A stretch of DNA of 64,000 nucleotides from an uncultured Rikenellaceae bacterium (GTDB lineage: Bacteria > Bacteroidota > Bacteroidia > Bacteroidales > Rikenellaceae): the NCBI GenBank assembly GCA_944325305.1, contig CALUZO010000014.1:83501-147500 (forward strand). Reading direction: 5' to 3'. Positions 18,902 through 29,900 of the stretch are shown one piece after another. Position 1 is the stretch's first letter. Each line of letters opens with the position of its first letter. The notes under the pieces are model-generated. The model was given only the letters and a program-made list of their open reading frames with translations. It was not told the origin of the DNA and did not search any database. Position numbers and translations under genes: made by a program.

Positions 18902-21559
18902 CTATTCCGCAGCAACGGTATCTCCCGATTCGCCGGAAGTATTGATCCCTGCCTGTTCTTCTGGATTTCCATCTTCTTCATTGCCTCCGGGAACTGCCAC
19001 AACCGATGCTATGACGTCGCCATTACGCAGGTTTATAACTTTGACTCCTTGCGTAGCGCGACCGGCAAGTCTGATATCAGAAACGGCCATACGGATAGCT
19101 ATGCCGCTGCGATTGATAATCATAAGATCGTTCTCATCCGTTACGGCCTGGATCGAGATCAGTTTGCCTGTCTTTTCGGTAACTTGTATTGTCTTCACGC
19201 CCTTGCCGCCACGGTTTGTAATCCTGTAATCGTCGAGATCGGTACGCTTGCCATACCCGTTTTCACTGACGACAAGAATATCCTTTTTCTCATTCGGTTC
19301 CACGCATACCATGCCTATCACTTCGTCGTAATCCTCGATATTGATAGCCTTGACGCCGGCAGCCGTACGACCCATAGGCCTTACGGTGTTTTCGTTGAAA
19401 CGGATAGCCTTACCTTCACGGGCACCTATAAGCACCTCGGCGCTTCCGCTGGTGAGTTTGGCCTCGATAAGTTGGTCTCCGTCCTTGATCGTAATGGCAT
19501 TGACACCGTTCTGGCGCGGACGCGAGTAAGCCTCGAGTTTAGTCTTTTTAATGATACCCTCTTTGGTACACATTATTATGTAGTTGCTGTCCACATACTC
19601 CTCGTCATTAAGGTTGCGAACGTTCACATAAGCCCTCACCTTATCGTCCGGCTCAATTTGTATGACGTTTTGAATAGCCCGTCCTTTTGAAGAACGTGTG
19701 CCCTCCGGAATTTGGTATACCTTCAACCAATAACAACGACCTTTTTCCGTAAAGAAAAGCATCGTATTGTGCATCGTAGTCACATAGAGGTGCTCGATAA
19801 AGTCTTCGTCGCGCATTGCGCTCGCTTTTGCCCCCACTCCGCCGCGCGACTGTGTACGATACTCCGTGAGTGGCGTCCGTTTTATATAGCCCATGCGCGA
19901 GATGGTTATTACCATCTCTTCGTCGGCATAGAAGTCCTCCGGATTGAACTCTTCGGATGCATAGACGATCTCTGTTCGGCGTTCATCGCCGTATTTGTCG
20001 CGGATTTCGATGAGTTCATCCTTGATGACCTTCATCTGCAACGATTCGTCGGCAAGAACCGCGTTATAATATTCGATCTGTTTGAGCAGTGCATCGTATT
20101 CGTTTTGTATCTTATTGCGTTCGAGTCCCGTAAGGGCGCGCAAACGCATATCTATAATGGCCGACGACTGAGCCTCGGAAAGTCCGAACCTCTCAATAAG
20201 CGAAGCCTTGGCGGCGTCGGGAGTCTCCGATCCGCGGATGATGGCTATTATTTCGTCTATATGGTCGAGTGCGATCAGCAGTCCCTGAAGGATATGCGCC
20301 CTCTTTTCGGCTTGTGCGAGGTCGTAACGTGTACGGCGCATTATCACATCATGCCTGTGGTCGACAAAGTGACGTATGAGGTCCTTGAGATTGAGCAGCA
20401 CAGGGCGGCCATTGACCAGCGCGATATTATTCACGGGGAAGGTAGTCTGCATGGCCGTATATTTATACAACGTATTGAGCACTACGCTGGCAACCGCATC
20501 GGTTTTGAGGATTATGACGACGCGCATACCCTTACGGTCGCTTTCGTCGTTGATATAAGAGATACCCTCTATCTTCTTTTCATTGATCATGTCGGCGATC
20601 TTGCGGATCATCTCGGCCTTATTCACCATATAGGGTATTTCCTTTATGACGATACATGCACGACCGCTGTGAGTGTACTCTATTTCGGTCTTGGCGCGCA
20701 TCACCACACGGCCGCGACCGGTTTCCATCGCCTCCCTGACTCCCTGATATCCGTAAATTATACCTCCCGTCGGAAAATCCGGAGCCTTGACGAAATGCAT
20801 CAGCTCCGATATCTCGATATCTTTGTTGTCTATGTAGGCACAACATGCGTCCATAACCTCGGTAAGGTTGTGCGGAGCCATATTCGTAGCCATTCCGACA
20901 GCAATACCGGAGGCTCCGTTGAGAAGAAGAAGCGGCACCTTCGTAGGGAGGACCGTAGGTTCCAATATAGTTTCATCGAAGTTGCCCACGAAATCGACAG
21001 TATCCTTGTCGATATCCGCCATGACCTCATCGGCGAGTTTCTTCATTCTTGCCTCGGTGTAACGCATGGCCGCAGGGCCGTCGCCGTCTATCGAACCGAA
21101 GTTACCCTGGCCATCGACAAGCGGATAGCGCATGCTCCACTCCTGAGCCATACGTACCATTGCGTCGTAGATAGAGCTGTCGCCATGCGGGTGGAACTTA
21201 CCCATGACATCTCCGACGATACGTGCCGACTTACGGTGAGGCTTGTCCGAATAGAGATTGAGTTCGTTGCTCATACCGTAAAGGATACGACGATGCACAG
21301 GCTTCATCCCATCCCTCACGTCCGGAAGCGCACGCGACACTATGACCGACATCGAATAGTCGATGTAGGCACTTTTCATCTGTTCCTCTATATTGACCCT
21401 GATAATCTTTCCGCTGCCCGAGCCGTTGTCGCCAACATCCACTCCGCCACCGTCGTTACCACCGCCAGCTGCATCCACAACATTTGCGGCCTGTGCGCTG
21501 TTGGCATCTCCTGCCGCTCCATCATTCTCACCGGCCCCTTTTACTACTTCTTCTGACAT
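18902..21559 (-). CDS. gyrA: DNA gyrase subunit A
   Basis: The 885-residue breakage-reunion subunit of gyrase. The order is: low-complexity N-terminal tail (about 1-50, rich in Gly, Ala, Asn, Asp), winged-helix domain with the catalytic tyrosine Y167 in AAMRYTEAR, tower and coiled-coil, then the C-terminal beta-pinwheel. The GyrA box is the degenerate QSRGGVGA. The quinolone-contact residues are the sensitive type (S128 and D132, equal to E. coli S83 and D87). I start at the ATG at 21559, just after the promoter; an in-frame extension to 21649 would cross that promoter. The N-terminal tail is about 45 residues longer than in E. coli. Confidence 0.96.
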   Translation of the reverse strand: MSEEVVKGAGENDGAAGDANSAQAANVVDAAGGGNDGGGVDVGDNGSGSGKIIRVNIEEQMKSAYIDYSMSVIVSRALPDVRDGMKPVHRRILYGMSNELNLYSDKPHRKSARIVGDVMGKFHPHGDSSIYDAMVRMAQEWSMRYPLVDGQGNFGSIDGDGPAAMRYTEARMKKLADEVMADIDKDTVDFVGNFDETILEPTVLPTKVPLLLLNGASGIAVGMATNMAPHNLTEVMDACCAYIDNKDIEISELMHFVKAPDFPTGGIIYGYQGVREAMETGRGRVVMRAKTEIEYTHSGRACIVIKEIPYMVNKAEMIRKIADMINEKKIEGISYINDESDRKGMRVVIILKTDAVASVVLNTLYKYTAMQTTFPVNNIALVNGRPVLLNLKDLIRHFVDHRHDVIMRRTRYDLAQAEKRAHILQGLLIALDHIDEIIAIIRGSETPDAAKASLIERFGLSEAQSSAIIDMRLRALTGLERNKIQNEYDALLKQIEYYNAVLADESLQMKVIKDELIEIRDKYGDERRTEIVYASEEFNPEDFYADEEMVITISRMGYIKRTPLTEYRTQSRGGVGAKASAMRDEDFIEHLYVTTMHNTMLFFTEKGRCYWLKVYQIPEGTRSSKGRAIQNVIQIEPDDKVRAYVNVRNLNDEEYVDSNYIIMCTKEGIIKKTKLEAYSRPRQNGVNAITIKDGDQLIEAKLTSGSAEVLIGAREGKAIRFNENTVRPMGRTAAGVKAINIEDYDEVIGMVCVEPNEKKDILVVSENGYGKRTDLDDYRITNRGGKGVKTIQVTEKTGKLISIQAVTDENDLMIINRSGIAIRMAVSDIRLAGRATQGVKVINLRNGDVIASVVAVPGGNEEDGNPEEQAGINTSGESGDTVAAE

Positions 21560-21584
21560 ATATTTTAGTGATTTTTTAACCATG

Positions 21585-21616
21585 CTAAGATACGCATAAA
21601 ATACCGGAACACCAAA
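21585..21616 (-). promoter_or_regulatory. promoter of gyrA
   Basis: On the minus strand: TTTG (21616-21613), 20 bases, TATCTTAG (21592-21585). One base differs from the -7 consensus TAnnTTTG. Spacing is ideal and the ATG lies 26 bases downstream, which also argues for the shorter gyrA start. Confidence 0.65.
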
Positions 21617-21657
21617 CCTGCAGCGAGTTAAAAAACATTCATTCCGCAAACAAAAAA

Positions 21658-21675
21658 GCGGCCCCGAAAGGCCGC
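21658..21675 (-). terminator. rho-independent terminator after the beta-barrel gene
   Basis: A six-base GC stem (GCGGCC / GGCCGC) around a six-base loop, followed on the minus strand by six T residues: a textbook intrinsic terminator. It lies 20 bases past the stop at 21696 and closes the ftsK-lolA-barrel unit before gyrA. Confidence 0.8.
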
Positions 21676-21695
21676 CCGTAGATAGTTGCCCGAGA

Positions 21696-22364
21696 CTACC
21701 AGATACTGATCCCTATTGTCAGCGGATGCAGATCGGGACCGGCGCTGTGGCGGAAGAAATCGGTGAGCGCATAACTCGCGAAGACTCCTATGCCTTTGAA
21801 CTTTATCTCAGCGGCAACGCCTCCCTGGAAAAGATTCATATAATTCAAGCCTTTCTCCTTGTGCTTCGGGTGTTTATACTTGGTATGTTGAGAAATGATC
21901 ATCTTGCCGTAAACGCCGCCCGAGATGCCGATTTTATTTAAGCTAAGATTGAGCATAAGAGGCATCTTGAAGGAGAAGGTATTGAATTTCGATTTTTTGT
22001 ATTTCGGATCTATCGCCACTGGCCGTATCACGCCATCCACTTTCTCAATGGTCAATTTATTGGCAAACACATAATTATCCCACGCTATACCCAAACTGCT
22101 CTCAAGGCCTAATTTACCGTCGCAGGTAATCGGGACCCACCCGCCTACGATACTGACAGCGACACTAAGCGATTTAGCACTCAGGTCCATGAAATTCACC
22201 TCTTCCGGTGCATAATTTCCATAATCGGACGATACGAAATCTATGATACCGATCTCCACTGAAGGCAACAACACCTTGGGTTTGGGGGAAGCGCCGGCTG
22301 ATGCACAAAACACAAAAGCAAACAGAGATATGGCGAGAATTGAATGTAGTAGATTTGTTCTCAT
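21696..22364 (-). CDS. outer-membrane beta-barrel family protein (PorT-like), role unknown
   Basis: A 222-residue exported protein. Residues 1-25 form a signal peptide (ASAGA region); the rest alternates polar and hydrophobic residues as in small eight-strand barrels, with Gly-rich and aromatic strands ([26 protein letters not shown]), and ends in an aromatic residue (ISIW), as outer-membrane barrels do. This fits the outer-membrane beta-barrel families common in Bacteroidota, but I cannot name a specific member. A good GGAG ribosome site precedes the ATG. It follows lolA by 54 bases, in front of a clear terminator. Confidence 0.6.
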   Translation of the reverse strand: MRTNLLHSILAISLFAFVFCASAGASPKPKVLLPSVEIGIIDFVSSDYGNYAPEEVNFMDLSAKSLSVAVSIVGGWVPITCDGKLGLESSLGIAWDNYVFANKLTIEKVDGVIRPVAIDPKYKKSKFNTFSFKMPLMLNLSLNKIGISGGVYGKMIISQHTKYKHPKHKEKGLNYMNLFQGGVAAEIKFKGIGVFASYALTDFFRHSAGPDLHPLTIGISIW

Positions 22365-22418
22365 ACTCCTGCGAATAAAATTTGGATTAATAATTAATAT
22401 TGGTCGTTTGCAGCCATT

Positions 22419-23054
22419 CTATCTGAAATCGACAATTTCGTAGTCCTTATATGCCGACTTGTCGAAAGAGAAATCGGAAGACTTTATGTCCGGATCATTC
22501 CGGAAAGAGGAAACACTCACGCTCACATCATCGTCGATTCCGTCTATACCGTATTCCAATCTTACCGGCAATCCGCTGTCACGTCCGAGATAAAGTTTCA
22601 CCCGAGTTATTGTCGGCTCCTCTCCGAGCGGTTTCAGTTCGACAAGATCGCAAAACCGACCATCGACCTCTGTCTCGCCGACATACGACGAAGCAAAACC
22701 ACTTTCCGCAAATTCGAACGCCTTGACCGGATTAATCAGAATATTGACCTCGGAGGTATCCATCACATCCACAATTACCTCCGCTATCTCATGATTCACT
22801 TCATACCGGGATTCGCCGTCAGAAATAACTTCAAACTCAGGAGTTATTATCCGGAACTTTTGTCCGCTTACGATATATGAGCCTTGTGTCTGTCTGTTCT
22901 CTGCCTCTACCATGAATTCCACACGGTAATCGTCTAAAGCAGCTATGTTCGCCGAAAGTTGCGAAAGCAGCCCGACAGCCTTGTCGTCTGCACGGCAAAA
23001 CGACGGCAAGACAACCAGCATAAAACAAAACGATATTGCAACTATTTTTTTCAT
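22419..23054 (-). CDS. LolA-like outer-membrane lipoprotein carrier protein
   Basis: A 211-residue periplasmic protein with a signal peptide (1-22, ending FCRA/D) and the LolA-type open-barrel fold: an N-terminal helix (LLSQLSANIAALDDYRVEF) followed by beta strands, including GSYIVSGQKFRI and a C-terminal region with the common SDFSFD element. LolA ferries lipoproteins from the inner to the outer membrane. Its place directly downstream of ftsK is seen in other Bacteroidales. Similarity to classic LolA is modest, so the family is likely and the exact role inferred. Confidence 0.8.
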   Translation of the reverse strand: MKKIVAISFCFMLVVLPSFCRADDKAVGLLSQLSANIAALDDYRVEFMVEAENRQTQGSYIVSGQKFRIITPEFEVISDGESRYEVNHEIAEVIVDVMDTSEVNILINPVKAFEFAESGFASSYVGETEVDGRFCDLVELKPLGEEPTITRVKLYLGRDSGLPVRLEYGIDGIDDDVSVSVSSFRNDPDIKSSDFSFDKSAYKDYEIVDFR

Positions 23055-23154
23055 GATTCCGTGAATTTATCAATCTGACAGTAGACTATCTGTTCGTGCT
23101 GTCATTACGAATGGTTGTATGCCAAAAAATCTGTCCCGCGCGCTTCGACACTCT

Positions 23155-25986
23155 TTATTGATCCAACCTGCCGAGGATATACTCCAGCGACATTATGTCC
23201 TGTACAAGCACTTCGCGCGGCTTGCTTCCTTCGGCCCTGCCGACTATGCCGTACCCTTCCAATTGGTCCATTATCCGTCCGGCACGGTTGTAGCCTATCG
23301 AAAAACGACGCTGTATGGACGATGTCGACCCCTGCTGGTTCTGCACGACAAACCGCGCAACCTCTTCGAACATCGGATCTATCTGGCCGAGATCGACATT
23401 TTTGGCCGTTCCTCCGTCGGATTCGGGAACGTAGTCCGGAAGATTATAGGCACTTGTGTAGCCTCTCTGGTTGCTTATGAATCGGGTCACACGCTCTATT
23501 TCGGGAGTATCGATAAAGGCGCACTGCACCCTTGTCAATTCTCCGTTGAGTGACATGAGCATATCTCCGCGTCCTATGAGCTGGTTGGCGCCCGGTTGGT
23601 CTATTATCGTCCTCGAATCCACCATCGACATGACCCTGAAGGCGATACGCGCAGGGAAATTCGCCTTGATAAGTCCCGTGATGACCTTAACATCGGGGCG
23701 TTGTGTCGCTATGACGAGATGAATGCCCACGGCGCGGGCCAACTGCGCAAGCCGGGTTATGGGGGTCTCGATCTCGCGACCGGCAGTCATTATCATATCG
23801 GCGAACTCGTCTATAACCACGACGATGTAGGGCATGAACCGATGTCCCTTTTTCGGGTTGAGTACCCGTCTTCTGAACTTGTCGTTGTATTCCGAGATCT
23901 TTTTCACTTCGGCCAGGCGCAGCAGATCGTAACGGTCGGTCATCTCCTTGCAGAGCGAATTCAGCGTATAGACCACTTTTTGCGTATCGGTCAGTATTGC
24001 GTCGTCTTCGCTTTCCATCTTGGCGAGGAAATGCTTTTCGAGTCGCGAATACAGCGAGAGTTCCACACGTTTGGGATCCACCATAACGAATTTCAATTCG
24101 CCCGGATGTTTCTTATACAGCAGCGACGTGATGATCGTATTAAGCCCCACGCTCTTGCCCTGACCCGTCGCACCTGCCACCAGAAGATGAGGCATCTTGG
24201 CCAGATCGATCATGAAGAGTTCGTTCGAGATGGTCTTGCCCAACACGACAGGCAATTCATAATCGCTCTCTTGGAATTTCTTCGTCCTGACCAGCGAATA
24301 CATCGACACGATCTCCTTATCCTTGTTCGGCACCTCGATGCCCACCGTTCCCTTTCCCGGCATGGGAGCTATGATGCGTATTCCAAGAGCCTTGAGGCTC
24401 AAGGCAATATCGTCTTCAAGATTTTTGATTTTCGAGATCTTTACACCCGCTGCCGGAACTATCTCATACAGAGTTACGGTAGGGCCTATGGTGGCCTTGA
24501 TCTTATCTATCTTGATACCGAAGTTCTCGAGGGTGCGGACAATCTGATTCTTGTTCTGATATATCTCCTCCTCGGTTACCTGCACGTCGATGCTATGGTC
24601 CTCGAGTATTTCGATCGGCGGTTTCTGGTATTTCGAAAGTTCGAGTGTCGGATCGTACATCGAATTCTCTATCTCGTCCTCATCGAGCATGACGTCACGC
24701 CGTTCGGCAACCACCACCTCGAGTTTATCATCGGGCTTTACACCGCCATGCGACGTACTCTCGAGCACTCCGCCCACCGACACCGTACCTCCGGTTTCGA
24801 CAATCTCGAATACCCCCTGGGATGTCTGTCGTTTCTCGACAACCTCGCCACGGATAGGGCTACCGGCTTTCGTGGCATCTACAACCGCAAATTCACCGAC
24901 TCCTCCGGCATAACGGCTGTCGTCTACGTGTGATTTGCGAGAATCGTCGTCATGTATCATGAAATCGCCAGCCTCTTCGCCCAGTGTCACGACCTTTCCG
25001 GTTTCTCCTGTAACGGAAACAGGTCCTACCGCGGGAGCGACATCTATCGCCGGTTCCACTACAATCGGGCCGCTATCTCCCTCATGTGAGGTATCGGACT
25101 TGCGTGCATCGGTCACCTCAAAGAAATCGCTGCTCCGCGCATACAGATCGTTTATAGTCGTGAAATGTTTGTCATACTTGATGCCATCTTCTTCAGTGTT
25201 GCTTTTCTCCGGGGCACTGACAACAGTGAATGTTTTTTCCGGTTCCTCTTCGCGCATCGGTTTCGGCTGTTGATCCCGATGCTCATCTTTTTCAGATCGG
25301 GCATCCCGTACGGATTGTTCTTCCCTTATAGCGCTTTTATTTACCAGTTCGGCAGCATGGTCGATAACGGCCTCTCCCATCCGGATGCTTCCGTCATAAA
25401 TACCTTTGCCGACGTTGTTTACAATCGTGATTGTCCTTTTGCTGATATAAACGCCTATCAGCACCCAGCCGAGCAGAAGCAACAGCAATGTCCCAATCTT
25501 CCCGAGATAACCCTCGATCCATGTCGAAACTACTATTCCCTGCGCTCCGCCCAAACCGCTGCCGAAAACGCCCCAGCTATCCTTGAACAGAAACCCGAGC
25601 GTAAGCGAACCGAGAATCATGATAACCAGAGATATACGTACCGACTTGCGAAGGAAGACAGGCCTAATATCTATAACCCGGACAGCCAGAATCAACAGGA
25701 TAACAGGCAAAGCCAGAGCAAACACGCCGAACCATTCGCCAACGAGATAATTTGCTATCACCGCCCCGGTCTTGCCGGCCATGTTGGAGATTTCGACATC
25801 GGCACCCATCTTACCCCAGCCGACGAAACTCTGGTCATCGGCCCATGTGAAATAAAACGACACTACGGCCGTGAGCAGAAACAAGCCAAACGCAAAAAGC
25901 ACTACACCGACAATCCATTGCTGAGTCTCGGTAAGCGCCCATTTAGGTTTCTTGTCCTTTATATTTTTTTTTGCGGCCTGCGCCAT
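23155..25986 (-). CDS. ftsK: DNA translocase FtsK/SpoIIIE
   Basis: A 943-residue septum-located DNA pump that clears and aligns chromosome ends at division. The N-terminal part (about 25-200) has four transmembrane helices, then an acidic linker (about 210-460), then the motor: FtsK_alpha (from about 480), the Walker A loop GATGQGKSVGLN and Walker B-type VVVIDEFADMI, and the C-terminal winged-helix gamma domain (SIQRRFSIGYNRAGRIMDQLE) that reads KOPS. The start at 25986 has a clear GGAG site. A run of eight G/C pairs lies 24 bases upstream. Confidence 0.95.
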   Translation of the reverse strand: MAQAAKKNIKDKKPKWALTETQQWIVGVVLFAFGLFLLTAVVSFYFTWADDQSFVGWGKMGADVEISNMAGKTGAVIANYLVGEWFGVFALALPVILLILAVRVIDIRPVFLRKSVRISLVIMILGSLTLGFLFKDSWGVFGSGLGGAQGIVVSTWIEGYLGKIGTLLLLLLGWVLIGVYISKRTITIVNNVGKGIYDGSIRMGEAVIDHAAELVNKSAIREEQSVRDARSEKDEHRDQQPKPMREEEPEKTFTVVSAPEKSNTEEDGIKYDKHFTTINDLYARSSDFFEVTDARKSDTSHEGDSGPIVVEPAIDVAPAVGPVSVTGETGKVVTLGEEAGDFMIHDDDSRKSHVDDSRYAGGVGEFAVVDATKAGSPIRGEVVEKRQTSQGVFEIVETGGTVSVGGVLESTSHGGVKPDDKLEVVVAERRDVMLDEDEIENSMYDPTLELSKYQKPPIEILEDHSIDVQVTEEEIYQNKNQIVRTLENFGIKIDKIKATIGPTVTLYEIVPAAGVKISKIKNLEDDIALSLKALGIRIIAPMPGKGTVGIEVPNKDKEIVSMYSLVRTKKFQESDYELPVVLGKTISNELFMIDLAKMPHLLVAGATGQGKSVGLNTIITSLLYKKHPGELKFVMVDPKRVELSLYSRLEKHFLAKMESEDDAILTDTQKVVYTLNSLCKEMTDRYDLLRLAEVKKISEYNDKFRRRVLNPKKGHRFMPYIVVVIDEFADMIMTAGREIETPITRLAQLARAVGIHLVIATQRPDVKVITGLIKANFPARIAFRVMSMVDSRTIIDQPGANQLIGRGDMLMSLNGELTRVQCAFIDTPEIERVTRFISNQRGYTSAYNLPDYVPESDGGTAKNVDLGQIDPMFEEVARFVVQNQQGSTSSIQRRFSIGYNRAGRIMDQLEGYGIVGRAEGSKPREVLVQDIMSLEYILGRLDQ

Positions 25987-26033
25987 AGTCTCCTTTTTTA
26001 TACCATGCCGGGGGGGGCCGACAGACATGGAAT

Positions 26034-26051
26034 TACCGTTATGTTACGGTA
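26034..26051. repeat. inverted repeat in the ftsK-murI gap
   Basis: TACCGT, six bases, ACGGTA: a perfect six-base dyad in the gap between murI and ftsK, close to the likely ftsK leader. It could be an operator or chance. Eight consecutive G residues (26010-26017 on the plus strand) follow it on the ftsK side. Confidence 0.25.
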
Positions 26052-26104
26052 TCACACAATCCCCAGTAAGATCGACCTGTCTTTGCGAAGATACTCTTTT
26101 TTTG

Positions 26105-26890
26105 TCAAAACTCCATATTCACAGCCGTTTCGGCTTTTTCCCGCAACCTGCTGAGATAATCCTGCCCAGCCGAACTCATGAACGTATATTCCGGAACATT
26201 AGAAAGAGAGGCCTCGAGTTCACCCTGCGAAAGCAGATTCCTGACCCTTCTCACAATGGCCGGTGCCGAGTTAACCGTCTTTACATCTCTGTCTCCTATC
26301 ACCTGCCGTATTGCACGGGTCAGAAACGGATAATGGGTACAACCGAGTACAAGTTGGTCGGCATTCTCGGCCAGAAGCGGTTCCACCACGACGCGGACCG
26401 CCTCGAGTGCCTCGGCCGTATTTTCCTTTCCCGATTCCACGAGCGGAACCCATCCTTCGCCAACCGCGGAAAGTATCCTGACCTTATCTGCGTATTCGGC
26501 CGAAGTGCGTTTGAAATGTCCGCCGTCGAGCGACGAACGAGTGGCGAGTACCGCTATCGTTCCGGTTTTTGTGGCGGCTGCAGCCGGCTTCACAGCCGGC
26601 TCCATTCCGACAAACGGGACAGACGGGTATTCCGCCCTTAAATATTGTATTGCCGAAGCAGTTGCCGTATTACATGCCAACACAATCATTTTGGCTCCTT
26701 TGTCGAACATTTGAGCGACAGCATACTCCACATAACCGCGTATTTCGTCATGATCTCGGTCGCCGTAAGGACAGTGAGCTGCATCGGCATAATATATCAA
26801 AGATTCATTCGGAAGCGATGCCCGTATCTCTTTCCATACGGACAGACCGCCCATCCCGGAATCCATAATACCTATCGGAGCGTTATTCAT
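26105..26890 (-). CDS. murI: glutamate racemase
   Basis: Makes D-glutamate for peptidoglycan. The 261-residue protein shows the two catalytic cysteines in their motifs, C73 in VLACNTATA and C184 in LGCTHYPF, and the N-terminal IMDSGMGGLSV and CPYGDR signatures. I use the ATG at 26890; a GTG three codons upstream (26899) is also possible. It lies downstream of purL at a gap of about 40 bases and upstream of ftsK. Confidence 0.93.
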   Translation of the reverse strand: MNNAPIGIMDSGMGGLSVWKEIRASLPNESLIYYADAAHCPYGDRDHDEIRGYVEYAVAQMFDKGAKMIVLACNTATASAIQYLRAEYPSVPFVGMEPAVKPAAAATKTGTIAVLATRSSLDGGHFKRTSAEYADKVRILSAVGEGWVPLVESGKENTAEALEAVRVVVEPLLAENADQLVLGCTHYPFLTRAIRQVIGDRDVKTVNSAPAIVRRVRNLLSQGELEASLSNVPEYTFMSSAGQDYLSRLREKAETAVNMEF

Positions 26891-26935
26891 CTTCTTCACA
26901 TGCTACGCCCGCACATTTCGCAAAGGCTACGGCGT

Positions 26936-29900
26936 TTATTTTTTACTTTCGATCCAACGTGCAGCGTTAACGAATGCCTCGATCCACGGCGTAACCTCGT
27001 CAGCCGTGCGGCTTTCCGGATAATACGCCCAGTTCCAGGGACGTATGGCACGTTCCAGGTGAGGCATCATCGCGAGGTGGCGGCCGTCATCGCTCACGAT
27101 ACCGGCGGCATTGTACATGCTGCCATTGGGATTTGACGGATACAGGTCATAGCTGTATTTCATGGCCACGTTATATTTGTCTTCGCCGTAGGGGAAGCTG
27201 AATTTGCCCTCTCCGTGCGCAATCCAGATGCCGAGCGACGACCCTTCGAGCGATTTGAGCATCACCGACGGACTTTTCTCTATATCGACACCCACGAAAC
27301 CCGATTCGAACTTATGGCTGTCGTTGTGCAGCATCGCCGGTTTTTCCTTATGAGACGGGGTTATGAGGCCCAATTCCATCATGAGCTGGCAACCGTTACA
27401 TACTCCCAACGAAAGAGTGTCGGGACGTGCGTAAAAATTATCGAGGGCACGTTTTGCTTTTTCGTTGTAGAGGAACGCTCCGGCCCAACCTTTGGCCGAA
27501 TTGAGGACATCCGAGTTCGAGAAGCCGCCGACGAACACGATAAAGTTTATATCTTCGAGTGTTTCCCGGCCGCTGATAAGGTCGGTCATGTGCACATCCT
27601 TCACATCCATTCCTGCCAGGTGCATGGACCATGCCATTTCGCGATCGCCGTTGCTGCCTTTTTCGCGTATGATCGCTGCCCGGATGCCGGTACGCTCTTT
27701 TCTGCGGGGATCTATGCCCCACTGCGAAAGTTTGCCTGTGAAATTCGCGGGGAACTTAAACCTAAGAGAAGTATTCTTATAGTTTTGATAACGTTCGTAG
27801 GCCAAACGTTCGGTGCTCTGCCTGCGGTCGAGCAGATAGGAGCTACGGTACCACGTATCGCGCATCTGGTCTACTAAAAGTTCGAACGCAACTCCATTGT
27901 TCTCGATAGTGAACCTGCGGTCCTGGTTGACCGTCGCTATCTTGTGCGCTACGACGCCCGACTTGCCGAGTTCGGCTGCAAGCGCCTGAGCATCCTTAAC
28001 CTGCAACACTACTGCCGGTCGTTCGCTGAACAATACTTTGACGATATCTTTCTGGCCAAGGCAGTCGAGCGAAACATTCATGCCACTGCGATTGTCTGCG
28101 AATGTCATTTCGAGCAGAGCCGTTACGAGTCCTCCGCCCGAGATGTCATGGCCGGCCAACACTTTCCCATCGCATATGAGCGACTGCACGGCACCGAACG
28201 CCTTCGCAAAATATTCGGCACTTTTCACGCCCGGGACATCCATCCCGACGTTACCCGTAACCTGTGCGAATGCGCTGCCGCCCAAACCGAAGTCTTCGCC
28301 GCTCATATCCACATAGAGTATCTCGCTCGCTGTATTTTTCAACGAGGCCTTCACCGATTTGGCGATATCGCTAACTTCACCGGCCGATGTGATTATCACC
28401 GTACCGGGGGAATAAACCTTATCTCCGTCGGGATATTTCTGGGTCATGGAAAGCGAGTCTTTCCCTGTCGGGATATTGATTCCCAATCCGAGCGAAAAAT
28501 CGCTGGCGGCCTTAACCGCTTTGTACAAACGTGCATCTTCGCCTTCGTTTTTGCTCGGCCACATCCAGTTGGCACTGAGCGATACGCCTTTGAGCCCATA
28601 AGTCAACGGCGCGAAAATTATATTTGTAAGCGACTCGACGATAGCCAGAACAGAACCTTTGGCCGGATCGGCCATGGCGGCCACCGGAGCATGCCCCAAA
28701 GCCGTTGCTATCCCGTTTTTACCCTGATAGTCGAGGGCGACAACGGCGCAGTCGTTCAGCGGAAGCTGTATCTCGCCCGTACATTGCTGCATGGCGATAC
28801 GTCCCGTCACCGAACGGTCGACCTTGTTCGTGAGCCAGTCCTTGCAGGCCACTCCTTCGAGCTGCAACACCTGCTCTATGTAATTTACCAGCCTACCTGT
28901 ATCGTATTTGACATCCCGATAGGTTTCGTCGACAGTCTTGTCGGTAATCACCGTGCACGGCGTCTTGCCGAACATATATTCGAGCGGCCAGTCGATGGGC
29001 CTTTCGCCTGTCCTGTTGTCCACGAACGTGAACTTCATATCGCCGGTTGTCTCGCCTATCACATACATGGGTGCGCGCTCGCGATCGGCAATCCTCTTCA
29101 GATGGTCTATATGCCCGGCATCCATCACCAGCCCCATGCGTTCCTGAGATTCGTTACCCACGATCTCGCGATCGCTGAGGGTCGGATCGCCCACCGGCAG
29201 CTTGTCTATATCGATGCGTCCGCCCGTTGCCTCAACGAGTTCGCTCAGGCAGTTCAGATGACCGCCCGCACCATGATCATGGATGGAGATGATCGGATTG
29301 ACTTTCTCTTCGCTCACCGCGCGGATGGCATTGTAAGCGCGTTTCTGCATTTCGGGGTTTGAACGCTGCACCGCGTTCAGCTCTATTTCATTGGCATATT
29401 CACCGGTCGCGACACTCGAAACGGCTCCACCACCCATACCGATGCGGTAATTATCGCCACCGAGCAACACAACCTTGTCGCCGGATTCCGGTTCATCCTT
29501 AATGCTGTCCTGCCTGCGACCGTAACCGATACCGCCGGCGAGCATTATGACTTTGTCGTAGCCGAATTTCTTGCCGTTCTCCTCATGTTCGAATGTCAGC
29601 ACGGATCCTGTAACCAACGGCTGACCGAACTTGTTACCGAAATCCGAGGCACCGTTCGACGCCTTCACGAGTATCTGCTCCGGAGTCTGGTAGAGCCACG
29701 GACGTTCTTTCATTCTGCCTTCCCATTCGCGCGTACCGTCAGTACGCGGATATGAGGTCATGTAAACGGCTGTACCGGCTATCGGGAACGCGCCCTTGCC
29801 GCCGGCTATACGGTCGCGGATCTCGCCGCCAGTCCCGGTAGCGGCGCCATTGAACGGCTCTACCGTGGTGGGAAAATTATGCGTTTCGGCCTTCACGGAG

